NCBI RefSeq assembly: GCF_012034205.1
Contig: NZ_JAATEM010000010.1
Location: 62,001 to 126,000, forward strand
Direction: 5' to 3'
Length of the DNA stretch: 64,000 bases
Origin: Streptomyces composti
Lineage (GTDB): Bacteria > Actinomycetota > Actinomycetes > Streptomycetales > Streptomycetaceae
The notes beneath the pieces were generated by a model. That model worked only from the letters and a program-made list of their open reading frames with translations, did not search any database and was not told the DNA's origin. Every line of letters starts with the position of its first letter. Within the stretch, counting starts at the first letter, position 1. The translations under genes and the position numbers were made by a program. Shown piece after piece: positions 23,962 to 33,040 of this stretch.

Positions 23962-24120
23962 ATGACCAAGTGGGAATACGCGACTGTGCCGCTGCTCGTC
24001 CATGCCACGAAGCAGATCCTGGACACCTGGGGCGAGGACGGCTGGGAACTCGTCCAGGTCGTGCCCGGGCCGAACCCGGAGCAGCTGGTGGCCTACCTGA
24101 AGCGAGAGAAGCAGGCATGA
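23962..24120 (+). CDS. DUF4177-type small protein (52 residues)
   Basis: The short protein 'MTKWEYATVPLL...' has the DUF4177 hallmarks: an initial KWEYATVP strand, 'ILDTWGEDGWELVQVV' and a basic end 'LKREKQA'. The family is small, cytoplasmic and of unknown function. Its TGA overlaps the ATG of the RidA gene (ATGA), so the two are co-translated. It corresponds in position to Rv3678A of M. tuberculosis as I recall. The gene is shorter than most gene-calling cut-offs. Confidence 0.88.
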   Translation: MTKWEYATVPLLVHATKQILDTWGEDGWELVQVVPGPNPEQLVAYLKREKQA

Positions 24121-24584
24121 GCACTGTCGAGACGAAGCTCGCCGAACTGGGTCTGAGTCTGCCGGAGGTCGTCCCGCCGCTGGCGGCGTACCAGCCGGCC
24201 GTGCAGTCGGGTCCGTACGTCTACACCGCGGGCCAGCTCCCCATGGTGGACGGCAAGCTGCCGGTCACCGGCAAGGTCGGTGCGGAGGTCACCGCGGAGG
24301 AGGCCAAGGAGCTGGCGCGCACCTGCGCGCTGAACGCCCTCGCCGCGGTCAAGTCCGTCGCCGGTGACCTGGACCGGATCGCGCGCGTCGTCAAGGTGGT
24401 CGGCTTCGTCGCCTCCGCCCCCGACTTCACCGGCCAGCCGGGCGTCCTCAACGGCGCGAGCGAGCTGCTCGCCGAGGTCCTCGGCGACAAGGGCGTCCAC
24501 GCACGCAGCGCGGTGGGCGTCGCGGTACTCCCCCTGGACGCACCGGTCGAGGTCGAGATCCAGGTGGAACTGACCCAGGCGTGA
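24117..24584 (+). CDS. RidA/YjgF family protein
   Basis: The 155-residue protein shows the RidA trimer fold: 'LSLPEVVPPLAAYQPAVQSGPYVYTAGQLP' at the N-terminus, 'EEAKELARTCALNALAAVKS', and 'HARSAVGVAVLPLDAPVEVE' near the end. RidA proteins hydrolyse reactive enamine/imine intermediates released by PLP enzymes. Here the usual catalytic Arg motif 'R(T/S)xV' reads 'HARSAVGV', consistent with one of the Rid subfamilies; activity on imines is inferred. It is coupled to the DUF4177 gene by ATGA. Confidence 0.9.
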   Translation: MSTVETKLAELGLSLPEVVPPLAAYQPAVQSGPYVYTAGQLPMVDGKLPVTGKVGAEVTAEEAKELARTCALNALAAVKSVAGDLDRIARVVKVVGFVASAPDFTGQPGVLNGASELLAEVLGDKGVHARSAVGVAVLPLDAPVEVEIQVELTQA

Positions 24585-24939
24585 CCCGGGCCCGGACGGG
24601 CTGCCCACATGCGGTCTGTCCGGCCCTTCCGTGCCGCCGTGCGGCCTGTCCGGCCTGTCCGGCCCTTTCCGGGCCGTCGTGTGGCCTGTCCGGTCTGTCC
24701 GGCCTCTCCGGGTGGAGCCCGGGGCAGCCCTCCTGTCCGGCGGCCCGGTGGTTCGGGCGCGCCCCGCTCGCCCTGCGTTCGGGGGCGTGTCCCGCTCGCT
24801 GAGGGGCGAGGACTCATGCGCGTGCCCCCGAGCGCGGGGCGCAGCAGATGCCGGCCCGCCTGCTCGCCCCCGCGCCCGCGGACCCCCGCGGAGCGGCCCG
24901 GCACTCGAACATCCGGGCGTCAGCGGATAGCCTCCGGCC
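24585..24939. other. Gene-free stretch with CTGTCCGG repeats
   Basis: The 355 bp contain six scattered copies of CTGTCCGG between 24613 and 24740, several forming GGCC-containing inverted repeats that could terminate the RidA transcript. The rest is GC-rich without a credible frame, ending in the promoter of the NUDIX gene. Confidence 0.55.
24928..24933 (+). promoter_or_regulatory. -10 box, leaderless NUDIX gene
   Basis: TAGCCT ends six nt before the ATG at 24940. Confidence 0.5.
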
Positions 24940-25821
24940 ATGGCGAATGTGCAGGCTGATGGGCAGTGGTACCCGCCGGAGTGGCCGGACCGGATCCGGG
25001 CGCTCGCCAGTGGGTCGCTGACACCGGTCGCGCCCAAGCGGGCGGCCACCGTGATGCTGCTCAAGGACACCCCGGACGGCCCTGTCGTGCACATGCTTCG
25101 CCGTCGTACGTCCATGGCCTTCGCCGGCGGCGCCTACGCCTACCCCGGCGGCGGTGTGGACCCGCGCGACGACGAGCGGCAGATCCGCTGGGCGGGACCC
25201 TCCCGCACCTGGTGGGCGGAGCGGCTCGGCGTCGACGAGACGGGCGCCCAGGCGATCGTCTGCGCCGCCGTGCGCGAGACGTACGAGGAGGCCGGCGTCC
25301 TGCTCGCGGGGCCGACGGCCGACGCCGTGGTGGGTGACACCACCGGCGACGACTGGGAGGCCGACCGTGCGGCCCTGGTCGCCCGCGAGGTCTCCTTCGC
25401 GGAGTTCCTCGACCGGCGCGGTCTGGTCCTGCGCTCCGACCTGCTCGGCGCCTGGACGCGCTGGATCACCCCGGAGTTCGAGCCGCGCCGCTACGACACC
25501 TGGTTCTTCGTCGCCGCGCTGCCGGACGGCCAGCGCACCCGGAACGTCTCCACCGAGGCCGACCGCACGGTCTGGATCCCCCCGCGCGAGGCGGCCGCCG
25601 CCTACGACCGGGGGGAGCTGCTGATGATGCCGCCGACCATCGCGACCCTGCGCCAGCTGATGCCGTACAGCAGCGCGGCCGAGGCGCTCGAGGCGGCGCC
25701 CGACCGCGATCTCACGCCGGTGCTGGCCTCCGCGCGCCTGGTGGACGGCCAGATCGTGCTCTCCTGGCCGGGGCACGACGAGTTCACCAAGCACATACCG
25801 ACCGGGGGAGCCCCCGCATGA
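24940..25821 (+). CDS. NUDIX hydrolase with enlarged loop
   Basis: The 293-residue protein has 'AFAGGAYAYPGGGVDP' near residues 60-75 and the catalytic helix 'VRETYEEAGVLL' near 110-121. The Nudix box is thus split by about 35 residues between the first Gly and the REUxEE helix. This is typical of the large NUDT19-like branch that acts on CoA derivatives or other nucleotide pyrophosphates. Substrate is unknown. Its stop overlaps the ATG of the following metallo-hydrolase (ATGA), so the two form an operon. Confidence 0.88.
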   Translation: MANVQADGQWYPPEWPDRIRALASGSLTPVAPKRAATVMLLKDTPDGPVVHMLRRRTSMAFAGGAYAYPGGGVDPRDDERQIRWAGPSRTWWAERLGVDETGAQAIVCAAVRETYEEAGVLLAGPTADAVVGDTTGDDWEADRAALVAREVSFAEFLDRRGLVLRSDLLGAWTRWITPEFEPRRYDTWFFVAALPDGQRTRNVSTEADRTVWIPPREAAAAYDRGELLMMPPTIATLRQLMPYSSAAEALEAAPDRDLTPVLASARLVDGQIVLSWPGHDEFTKHIPTGGAPA

Positions 25822-26648
25822 CGAACGCCAGCACCCTGCCGGGCCAGCCCCGGGGCCAGGTCGTCTCCGGCCCCGCGACCCCGCGCGCGGTGAACGTCCT
25901 GGCGCCCAACCCCTCAGCGATGACCCTGGACGGCACGAACACCTGGATCCTGTCCGAGCCGGATTCCTCCCTCGCGGTGGTCGTCGACCCGGGCCCGCTG
26001 GACGAAGACCACCTGCGCCGGGTCGTCGCCACGGCCGAGGAGGCCGGCAAGCGCGTCGCCCTGACCCTGCTGACGCACGGTCACCCCGATCACGCGGAGG
26101 GCGCGGGCAGGTTCGCCGAGCTGACCGGCACCAAGGTGCGAGCCCTGGACCCCGCGCTGCGGCTGGGCGACGAGGGGCTCGGCGCCGGGGACGTGATCCG
26201 CGTCGGCGGCCTCGAACTGCGGGTCGTGCCGACGCCGGGCCACACCGAGGACTCCCTCAGCTTCCACCTGCCGGCCGACCAGGCCGTCCTGACCGGCGAC
26301 ACCATCCTGGGGCGCGGCACGACCGTGGTGGCCCATCCGGACGGCCGCCTCGGCGACTACCTGGACAGCCTGCGCCGCCTGCGCTCGCTCACGGTCGACG
26401 ACGGCGTGCACACCGTCCTGCCCGGTCACGGGCCCGTGCTGGAGGACGCCCAGGGCGCCGTCGAGTACTACCTCGCGCACCGCGCCCACCGCCTCGCCCA
26501 GGTCGAGACCGCCGTCGAGGACGGCTACCGCACGCCTTCCGAGGTGGTCGCCCATGTCTACGCGGACGTGGACCGTTCCCTGTGGCCGGCCGCGGAGCTG
26601 TCCGTACGCGCCCAGCTGGAGTACCTGCGGGAGCACGGGCTGATCTGA
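25818..26648 (+). CDS. MBL-fold metallo-hydrolase (LACTB2/glyoxalase II-like)
   Basis: The 276-residue protein has the metallo-beta-lactamase-fold signature 'LTHGHPDHAEG' near residue 87, 'PTPGHTEDSLSFHL' near 138, 'LTGDTILGRGTT' near 158 and 'LPGHGPVLED' near 206, followed by a C-terminal winged-helix-like segment, as in LACTB2-type hydrolases. This branch includes RNases and thioesterases and is not a beta-lactamase. It is translationally coupled to the NUDIX gene. The equivalent mycobacterial neighbour is Rv3677c, between RidA and crp. Confidence 0.9.
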   Translation: MTNASTLPGQPRGQVVSGPATPRAVNVLAPNPSAMTLDGTNTWILSEPDSSLAVVVDPGPLDEDHLRRVVATAEEAGKRVALTLLTHGHPDHAEGAGRFAELTGTKVRALDPALRLGDEGLGAGDVIRVGGLELRVVPTPGHTEDSLSFHLPADQAVLTGDTILGRGTTVVAHPDGRLGDYLDSLRRLRSLTVDDGVHTVLPGHGPVLEDAQGAVEYYLAHRAHRLAQVETAVEDGYRTPSEVVAHVYADVDRSLWPAAELSVRAQLEYLREHGLI

Positions 26649-26674
26649 GTACCCTGGACGCCTGAACCACGGAA

Positions 26675-26746
26675 ACAGCAGCCGCCCCGGCGGTCCGGAG
26701 ACAGCCGCCCCGGCGGTCCGGAGACAGCGGCCCCGGCGGTCCGGCA
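26675..26746. repeat. Three 23-26-bp tandem repeats
   Basis: Units beginning ACAGC and containing GCCCCGGCGGTCCGG occur at 26675, 26701 and 26724, with a decayed fourth from 26747. They lie in the convergent gap between the metallo-hydrolase and crp. Confidence 0.85.
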
Positions 26747-26805
26747 ACAGTAGCCCCGGGGGCCGGAACGGCAGCCCCCTGCCCCGGCGGCCCCGGAGCA
26801 CGGCC

Positions 26806-26841
26806 GAGCCCCGCCTCCCGTACCGGCGGGGGTGGGGGCTC
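26806..26841. terminator. Terminator between the metallo-hydrolase gene and crp
   Basis: Outer arms GAGCCCC and GGGGCTC enclose an inner GCC/GGC pairing, giving a GC-rich hairpin between two convergent genes. Confidence 0.65.
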
Positions 26842-26896
26842 AGGCGTACGACGTAGAGAACAGGTGCGGGGAAGAGGCGTACGGAAGGGCCCGGCG

Positions 26897-27571
26897 TCAG
26901 CGGGAGCGCTTCGCCAGGCGCTCCACGTCCAGGAGGATCACCGCGCGGGCCTCCAGGCGCAGCCAGCCGCGCTGGGCGAAGTCCGCCAGGGCCTTGTTGA
27001 CCGTCTCGCGGGAGGCGCCGACCAGCTGGGCCAGCTCCTCCTGGGTCAGGTCGTGCACCACGTGGATGCCCTCCTCGGACTGCACGCCGAAGCGGCGGGA
27101 CAGGTCCAGCAGGGCGCGGGCAACTCGGCCCGGGACGTCCGAGAAGACCAGGTCGGACATGGCGTCGTTGGTCTTGCGCAGGCGGCGCGCGACGGCCCGC
27201 AGCAGGGCCGTGGCGACCTCGGGGCGGGCGTTCAGCCAGGGCTGGAGGTCGCCGTGGCCGAGGCCGAGCAGCTTGACCTCGGTCAGCGCGGTGGCCGTGG
27301 CCGTGCGCGGGCCCGGGTCGAAGAGCGACAGCTCGCCGATGAGTTCGCCGGGGCCGACGACGGCGAGCATGTTCTCGCGGCCGTCGGGGGAGGTGCGGTG
27401 CAGCTTGACCTTGCCCTCGGTGACCACGTAGAGCCGGTCTCCGGGGTCGCCCTCATGGAACAGGGAGTCGCCCCGTGCCAGGGTCACCTCACTCATGGAG
27501 GCGCGAAGCTCCGCGGCCTGCTCGTCATCGAGCGCCGCAAAGAGCGGGTTCCGCCGCAGAACGTCGTCCAC
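26897..27571 (-). CDS. crp: Cyclic-nucleotide-binding regulator Crp
   Basis: The 224-residue protein has an N-terminal cyclic-nucleotide-binding beta-roll (about 15-120) with the phosphate-binding cassette 'GELSLFDPGPRTATA' (residues about 79-93), a dimerisation helix and a C-terminal winged helix with recognition helix 'GASRETVNKALADF'. In Streptomyces, Crp controls spore germination, growth and many antibiotic clusters; it is the orthologue of Rv3676. The start is GTG 27571. It is divergent from nth, with the 206-bp intergenic region carrying both promoters. Confidence 0.96.
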   Translation of the reverse strand: MDDVLRRNPLFAALDDEQAAELRASMSEVTLARGDSLFHEGDPGDRLYVVTEGKVKLHRTSPDGRENMLAVVGPGELIGELSLFDPGPRTATATALTEVKLLGLGHGDLQPWLNARPEVATALLRAVARRLRKTNDAMSDLVFSDVPGRVARALLDLSRRFGVQSEEGIHVVHDLTQEELAQLVGASRETVNKALADFAQRGWLRLEARAVILLDVERLAKRSR

Positions 27572-27765
27572 GAGTTATCTCCTTGTCGACCTGCTCGGGG
27601 GATCTTGCTCCCCCACGTACCAGGGGACCGTGGTGCCCATTTTGCCTGACGGTCCAAACAGTGTGATCTGTCACAAGGATGCCGCACCGTCCCGCCGGGG
27701 TACGCGGCAGGGGTCCAATTGGGCGCCGATCTTCCGGGTCCGGGGCGGATGTCGGTGCCGGGCCG

Positions 27766-27771
27766 TAGGCT
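27766..27771 (+). promoter_or_regulatory. -10 box, leaderless nth
   Basis: TAGGCT ends six nt before GTG 27778; no ribosome site is present. Confidence 0.55.
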
Positions 27772-27777
27772 GGCCGG

Positions 27778-29112
<1,335 letters not shown>

Positions 29113-29227
29113 GCGGATGCGGCAGCCGCCGCCGGCACGGCTGGGCCGCGGAACGATCTCGGGGCCCCGGGGCGTTGCATCCGCAGGACCAGACACGCCT
29201 CTGCGGGCCGGGACGAGTGGGGTGGCG

Positions 29228-29923
29228 ATGACGCGGGCGAGCAACACCCGGGGCGGGCCGGTGACGATCACCAAGGAGGACCTGCCCGAGTGGCTGGACC
29301 CGGTGGTGCGGGCGGCGGAGACGATCGCTCCGCGCCAGCTGAGCCGCTTCCTGCCGCCGGAGAACGGCTCGGGCCGCCAGTCCGCCGTGCTCATCCTGTT
29401 CGGCGAGGGCGAGCGGGGCCCCGAGCTGCTGCTGATGGAGCGGGCGGGATCGCTGCGCTCGCACGCCGGGCAGCCGTCCTTCCCGGGCGGGGCGCTCGAC
29501 CCGGAGGATGGTGATCCGCTCGGCGACGGGCCGCTGCGGGCCGCGCTGCGCGAGGCCGAGGAGGAGACCGGGCTCGATCCGGCCGGTGTCCAGCTCTTCG
29601 GCGTGCTGCCGAAGCTCTACATCCCGGTGAGCGGCTTCGTGGTCACGCCGGTGCTGGGCTGGTGGCGCGAGCCCAGCCCCGTCGGCGTGGTGGACCCGAA
29701 CGAGACGGCCCGGGTCTTCACCGTGCCGATCGAGGATCTGACCGACCCGGCCAACCGTGCGACCACGGTTCATCCCAGCGGCTACAGGGGGCCGGCGTTC
29801 CTGGTTCAGTCGGCTCTGGTGTGGGGCTTCACCGCGGGGGTCATCGACCGTCTGCTGCACTTCGCCGGATGGGAGCGCCCCTGGAACCGCGACCGGCAGG
29901 TCCCCCTGGACTGGCGGTCATGA
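29228..29923 (+). CDS. CoA-type NUDIX pyrophosphatase
   Basis: The 231-residue protein has the CoA-pyrophosphatase (UPF0035) motif 'MERAGSLRSHAGQPSFPGG' followed by the Nudix box 'GALDPED...LREAEEETGLDP'. Enzymes of this subfamily split CoA to phosphopantetheine and 3',5'-ADP. ATG 29228 is preferred because the family homology begins shortly after it; GTG 29222 is nearly equivalent, and the longer frame from 29117 adds 37 low-complexity residues. In mycobacteria a thioredoxin-like gene lies between nth and this gene; here only about 115 bp remain. Confidence 0.9.
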   Translation: MTRASNTRGGPVTITKEDLPEWLDPVVRAAETIAPRQLSRFLPPENGSGRQSAVLILFGEGERGPELLLMERAGSLRSHAGQPSFPGGALDPEDGDPLGDGPLRAALREAEEETGLDPAGVQLFGVLPKLYIPVSGFVVTPVLGWWREPSPVGVVDPNETARVFTVPIEDLTDPANRATTVHPSGYRGPAFLVQSALVWGFTAGVIDRLLHFAGWERPWNRDRQVPLDWRS

Positions 29924-29971
29924 CAGGGTGGGCGCCGGAGCGAGGCGAATGACGAGGCGAGGCTTGAAGCG

Positions 29972-31171
29972 GTGAACGTGCTGGACATCCTGCTGCTGAT
30001 CGCCGCTGCCTGGTTCGCGGTGGTCGGCTACCGCCAGGGCTTCGTCGTCGGCATCCTGTCGGTGATCGGGTTCCTGGGCGGCGGACTCGCCGCCGTGTAC
30101 GTGCTGCCCGTGATCTGGGACGCCCTCACGGACGACGCCGAGGTCGGCACCACCGCGGCCGTGGTCGCGGTGGTCGTGGTGATCGTGTGCGCCTCCGTCG
30201 GTCAGGCGCTGACCACGCACCTCGGCAACAAGCTGCGCCGCTACATCTCCTGGTCCCCGGCCCGGGCGCTCGACGCGACCGGCGGCGCCCTGGTGAACGT
30301 GGTGGCGATGCTGCTGGTCGCCTGGCTAATCGGCTCGGCGCTCGCCGGTACGACGCTGACCGCGCTGGGCAAGGAGGTGCGCAGCTCCAAGGTGCTGCTC
30401 GGGGTGTCCCGGGTGCTGCCGGACCGCGCCGACACCTGGTTCGCCGACTTCTCCTCCATCCTCGCCCAGAACGGTTTCCCGCAGGTCTTCAGCCCGTTCG
30501 CCAACGAGCCGATCAACGACGTCCAGCCCCCGGACCCGGCGCTGGCCGACAGCCCGGTGGCCGCCCGCGCCCAGCGTTCCATCGTCAAGGTGATGGGCAC
30601 CGCCGAGAGCTGCGGCAAGGTGCTGGAGGGCACCGGGTTCGTCTTCGCCGACCGCCGGGTGATGACCAACGCCCACGTGGTGGGCGGTGTCGACGAACCG
30701 ACCGTGCAGATAGGGGGCGTGGGCCGCAGATACGACGCCACGGTCGTGCTCTACGACTGGGAGCGCGACATCGCGGTGCTCGACGTGCCGGACATGAAGG
30801 CCCCGCCGCTGCACTTCTCGTCCAGGGACGCGAGCAGCGGTGACAGCGCGATCGTCGCCGGTTTCCCGGAGAACGGCGCGTACGACGTGCGTTCGGCGCG
30901 CGTGCGCGGCCGCATCACGGCCAACGGCGCGGACATCTACCACCGGGGCACGGTCCGGCGCGATGTGTACTCCCTGTTCGCCAACGTCCGGCAGGGCAAC
31001 TCCGGTGGCCCGCTGCTGACGCCCGAGGGGGAGGTTTACGGCGTGGTCTTCGCCAAGTCCCGCGACGACGCCGAGACCGGGTACGCGCTCACCGTGGACG
31101 AGATCCGGGAGGACATCGCCAAGGGGCGTGCCGCCAACCGCGAGGTGGACAGCGACAGCTGCGCGCTGTGA
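29972..31171 (+). CDS. MarP-like membrane serine protease
   Basis: The 399-residue protein has four N-terminal transmembrane helices (CvpA-like, residues about 3-125) and an extracytoplasmic chymotrypsin-fold protease. The triad is His235 ('MTNAHVVGG'), Asp266 ('WERDIAVLDV') and Ser344 ('QGNSGGPL'). Cys214 and Cys397 match the disulfide of M. tuberculosis MarP (Cys214/Cys395, from memory), which is required for acid and oxidative stress resistance. GTG 29972 follows GAGGCGAGG. The order nth, NUDIX, marP, epoxide hydrolase is the same as in mycobacteria, supporting orthology with Rv3671c. Confidence 0.93.
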   Translation: MNVLDILLLIAAAWFAVVGYRQGFVVGILSVIGFLGGGLAAVYVLPVIWDALTDDAEVGTTAAVVAVVVVIVCASVGQALTTHLGNKLRRYISWSPARALDATGGALVNVVAMLLVAWLIGSALAGTTLTALGKEVRSSKVLLGVSRVLPDRADTWFADFSSILAQNGFPQVFSPFANEPINDVQPPDPALADSPVAARAQRSIVKVMGTAESCGKVLEGTGFVFADRRVMTNAHVVGGVDEPTVQIGGVGRRYDATVVLYDWERDIAVLDVPDMKAPPLHFSSRDASSGDSAIVAGFPENGAYDVRSARVRGRITANGADIYHRGTVRRDVYSLFANVRQGNSGGPLLTPEGEVYGVVFAKSRDDAETGYALTVDEIREDIAKGRAANREVDSDSCAL

Positions 31172-31496
31172 GTGGGGCGCGAGCGGCGTGGCGGGGCGCC
31201 GGCAACGGGCGGGCGGCGGTCAGCCCTTGGGGTGGCGCAGGCGTACGGAGACCCAGCGGGCCCGGCGACGGAGAATGCGCGGGATTCCCACCCTGAGGGT
31301 CGTACCTGCCATCTGCGGTGCACCGCCTCGCTGGTGGGTTCCGACACCGCTCGCCGAGCGGCGATTGCGGCTTGCGTCACTGTAGTCGTGCGTCCAGCCC
31401 ATACCCCGACGTCTGCCCCCGCCCCAAGGTCGATAACCGCCTGACGGGTGCCCAATTGGCTTATGCGCGGGGCAAGTACGGGCCGCGTCCGATCGG
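31172..31496. other. Gene-free convergent stretch
   Basis: 325 bp between the convergent MarP and epoxide-hydrolase-like genes. Short frames exist, but none has convincing composition or a start signal. The part from about 31380 is less GC-rich. No clear hairpin was found. Confidence 0.5.
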
Positions 31497-32444
31497 TTAC
31501 CGATCCGGCTCGGGGTCCTTCAGCCAGTTGACCAGTTCTGTGGAGAAAGTGACCGGATCCTCCTCGTGGGGGAAGTGTCCGAGTCCGTCGAACAGCCGCC
31601 AGCGGTAGGGCGCCTCCACGTACTGGCCCGAGCCGGCCGCGCTGCGGGTGCGGATCACCGGGTCGAGCGAGCCGTGCAGATGCAGGGTGGGCACCCGGAC
31701 CGGCCGCTTCATCCGCCGGTTGAACTGGAAGCCGTCGGGGCGGGCCAGCGAGCGCACCAGCCAGCGGTAGGGCTCGATGGCGCAGTGGGCCGTGGAGGGG
31801 ATGCACATGGCCCGCCGGTAGACCTCCAGGGCCTTCTCGTCCGGCAGGCCCGGCCCCGACCAGTCCTGGATCAACCGGGCGACCAGGGCGCCGTCGTCCG
31901 CGGTGAGCCGCCGCTCGGGGATCCAGGGGCGCTGGAACCCCCAGATGTGGGAGAGCGCCGCCGACTGCCGCACATCGGCGAGCATCGCGGCACGCCAGCG
32001 CCGCGGGTGCGGCATGGACACGACCGCGAGTCGCCGCACCAGCTTGGGGCGCATCGCCGCCGCCGTCCACGCCAGGTATCCGCCCAGGTCGTGGCCGACC
32101 ACCGCGGCGTCCGGCTCGCCGAGGGACCGGATCACCCCGGTGAGGTCCAGGGCGAGGTTGGCCGGGTCGTAGCCGCGGGGGGTGCGGTCGCTGCCGCCCA
32201 CGCCCCGCATGTCCATGGCGACAGCACGGAACCCGGCGTCGGCCAGCGCGGTCAGCTGGTGCCGCCAGGTCCACCAGAACTGCGGGAAGCCGTGCAGCAG
32301 CAGCACCAACGGCCCGTCACCCGCTTCCGCGATGTGGAAACGGGCGCCATTGGCGGCGACATCCCGGTGGGTGACCTCGGCCCCGGGGACGTCGAGGCGT
32401 ACGACCGAGGCGCTCTGCTCCGGGAAAGGGGCTGGGTCCGTCAT
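31497..32444 (-). CDS. Alpha/beta hydrolase, epoxide-hydrolase-like
   Basis: The 315-residue protein has the oxyanion motif 'LLHGFPQFWWTWR' near residue 49, a nucleophile Asp in 'VVGHDLGGYLAW' near 117, a second Asp in 'HGSLDPV' near 255 and the catalytic His in 'GLGHFPHEE' near 290. An Asp nucleophile together with HGFP fits soluble epoxide hydrolases rather than esterases, and its position matches ephE (Rv3670) of M. tuberculosis. The natural substrate is unknown. Its ATG overlaps the stop of the holin-like gene, so the two are co-translated. Confidence 0.88.
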   Translation of the reverse strand: MTDPAPFPEQSASVVRLDVPGAEVTHRDVAANGARFHIAEAGDGPLVLLLHGFPQFWWTWRHQLTALADAGFRAVAMDMRGVGGSDRTPRGYDPANLALDLTGVIRSLGEPDAAVVGHDLGGYLAWTAAAMRPKLVRRLAVVSMPHPRRWRAAMLADVRQSAALSHIWGFQRPWIPERRLTADDGALVARLIQDWSGPGLPDEKALEVYRRAMCIPSTAHCAIEPYRWLVRSLARPDGFQFNRRMKRPVRVPTLHLHGSLDPVIRTRSAAGSGQYVEAPYRWRLFDGLGHFPHEEDPVTFSTELVNWLKDPEPDR

Positions 32445-32938
32445 GAGGACGAGCGTGCCACAGCCTCGATGGCCTCCGGGGCCCGGTCCTGCGGCAGTTC
32501 CTTGCGCTCCGGGCGCGGGTGCGGCTTGGCGTTCTGCAGCACGCCCGCCGTCTCCTTCACCGACGCGGCGACCTTCTGCGGGCCGCGGCCCTGCTTGGCC
32601 TTCTTGGCGAAGACCACGCCGATCAGCCCGAGCAGGCCGGCGATCAGCACGTTCGCCGCGAACGACAGCAGGAAGCAGACCGCGAGGTTCCAGCCGCTCC
32701 AGGTGCGGATGCCGTACGCCAGGGCGAAGTTGAGCATCGGCAGGGAGAACAGCAGCAGGACCCCGGCCGCCAAGAAGGCGCCGCCGCTGGTCGCGCCCCG
32801 CTTGACGTCCTGCCTGAGCTGCGTCTTCGCCAGCGCGATCTCGTCGTGCACCAGCGCCGACATCTCTGCCGTCGCGGTGGCGAAAAGCTGTCCGATGCTG
32901 CGTTCGGCGCCGACCGGGCTGCCGTCGGGTGCGCTCAT
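32441..32938 (-). CDS. Phage-holin-superfamily (DUF1469-like) membrane protein
   Basis: The 165-residue protein has an N-terminal amphipathic helix ('SIGQLFATATAEMSALVHDEIALAKTQL' region) and two transmembrane helices (about 53-73 and 85-108), followed by a basic, Pro-rich tail. This is the chromosomal actinobacterial 'holin superfamily III' type found beside ephE/marP in actinomycetes, not a prophage lysis gene. Function is unknown. Four bases overlap the downstream epoxide-hydrolase-like gene. Confidence 0.85.
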   Translation of the reverse strand: MSAPDGSPVGAERSIGQLFATATAEMSALVHDEIALAKTQLRQDVKRGATSGGAFLAAGVLLLFSLPMLNFALAYGIRTWSGWNLAVCFLLSFAANVLIAGLLGLIGVVFAKKAKQGRGPQKVAASVKETAGVLQNAKPHPRPERKELPQDRAPEAIEAVARSSS

Positions 32939-33040
32939 CGCGGTCTCCCTCTCCTGCCGACCGAGGTGCTGGCTCGTCTGCCGGCTCGTCTGCGTGCGGT
33001 GGTGACGACTTCCGTCCCGCTTTTGTACCGTCTCGTCAGA

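Noticed and set aside
25818..26648. Metallo-hydrolase as a beta-lactamase controlled by BlaI
   Set aside because: Its motifs fit LACTB2/glyoxalase II-type enzymes, it has no signal peptide, it is operonic with a NUDIX gene, and no copy of the palindrome precedes it.
32441..32938. Holin-like gene as sign of a prophage
   Set aside because: There are no other phage genes nearby, and the gene sits in a conserved actinobacterial order beside marP and the epoxide-hydrolase-like gene.
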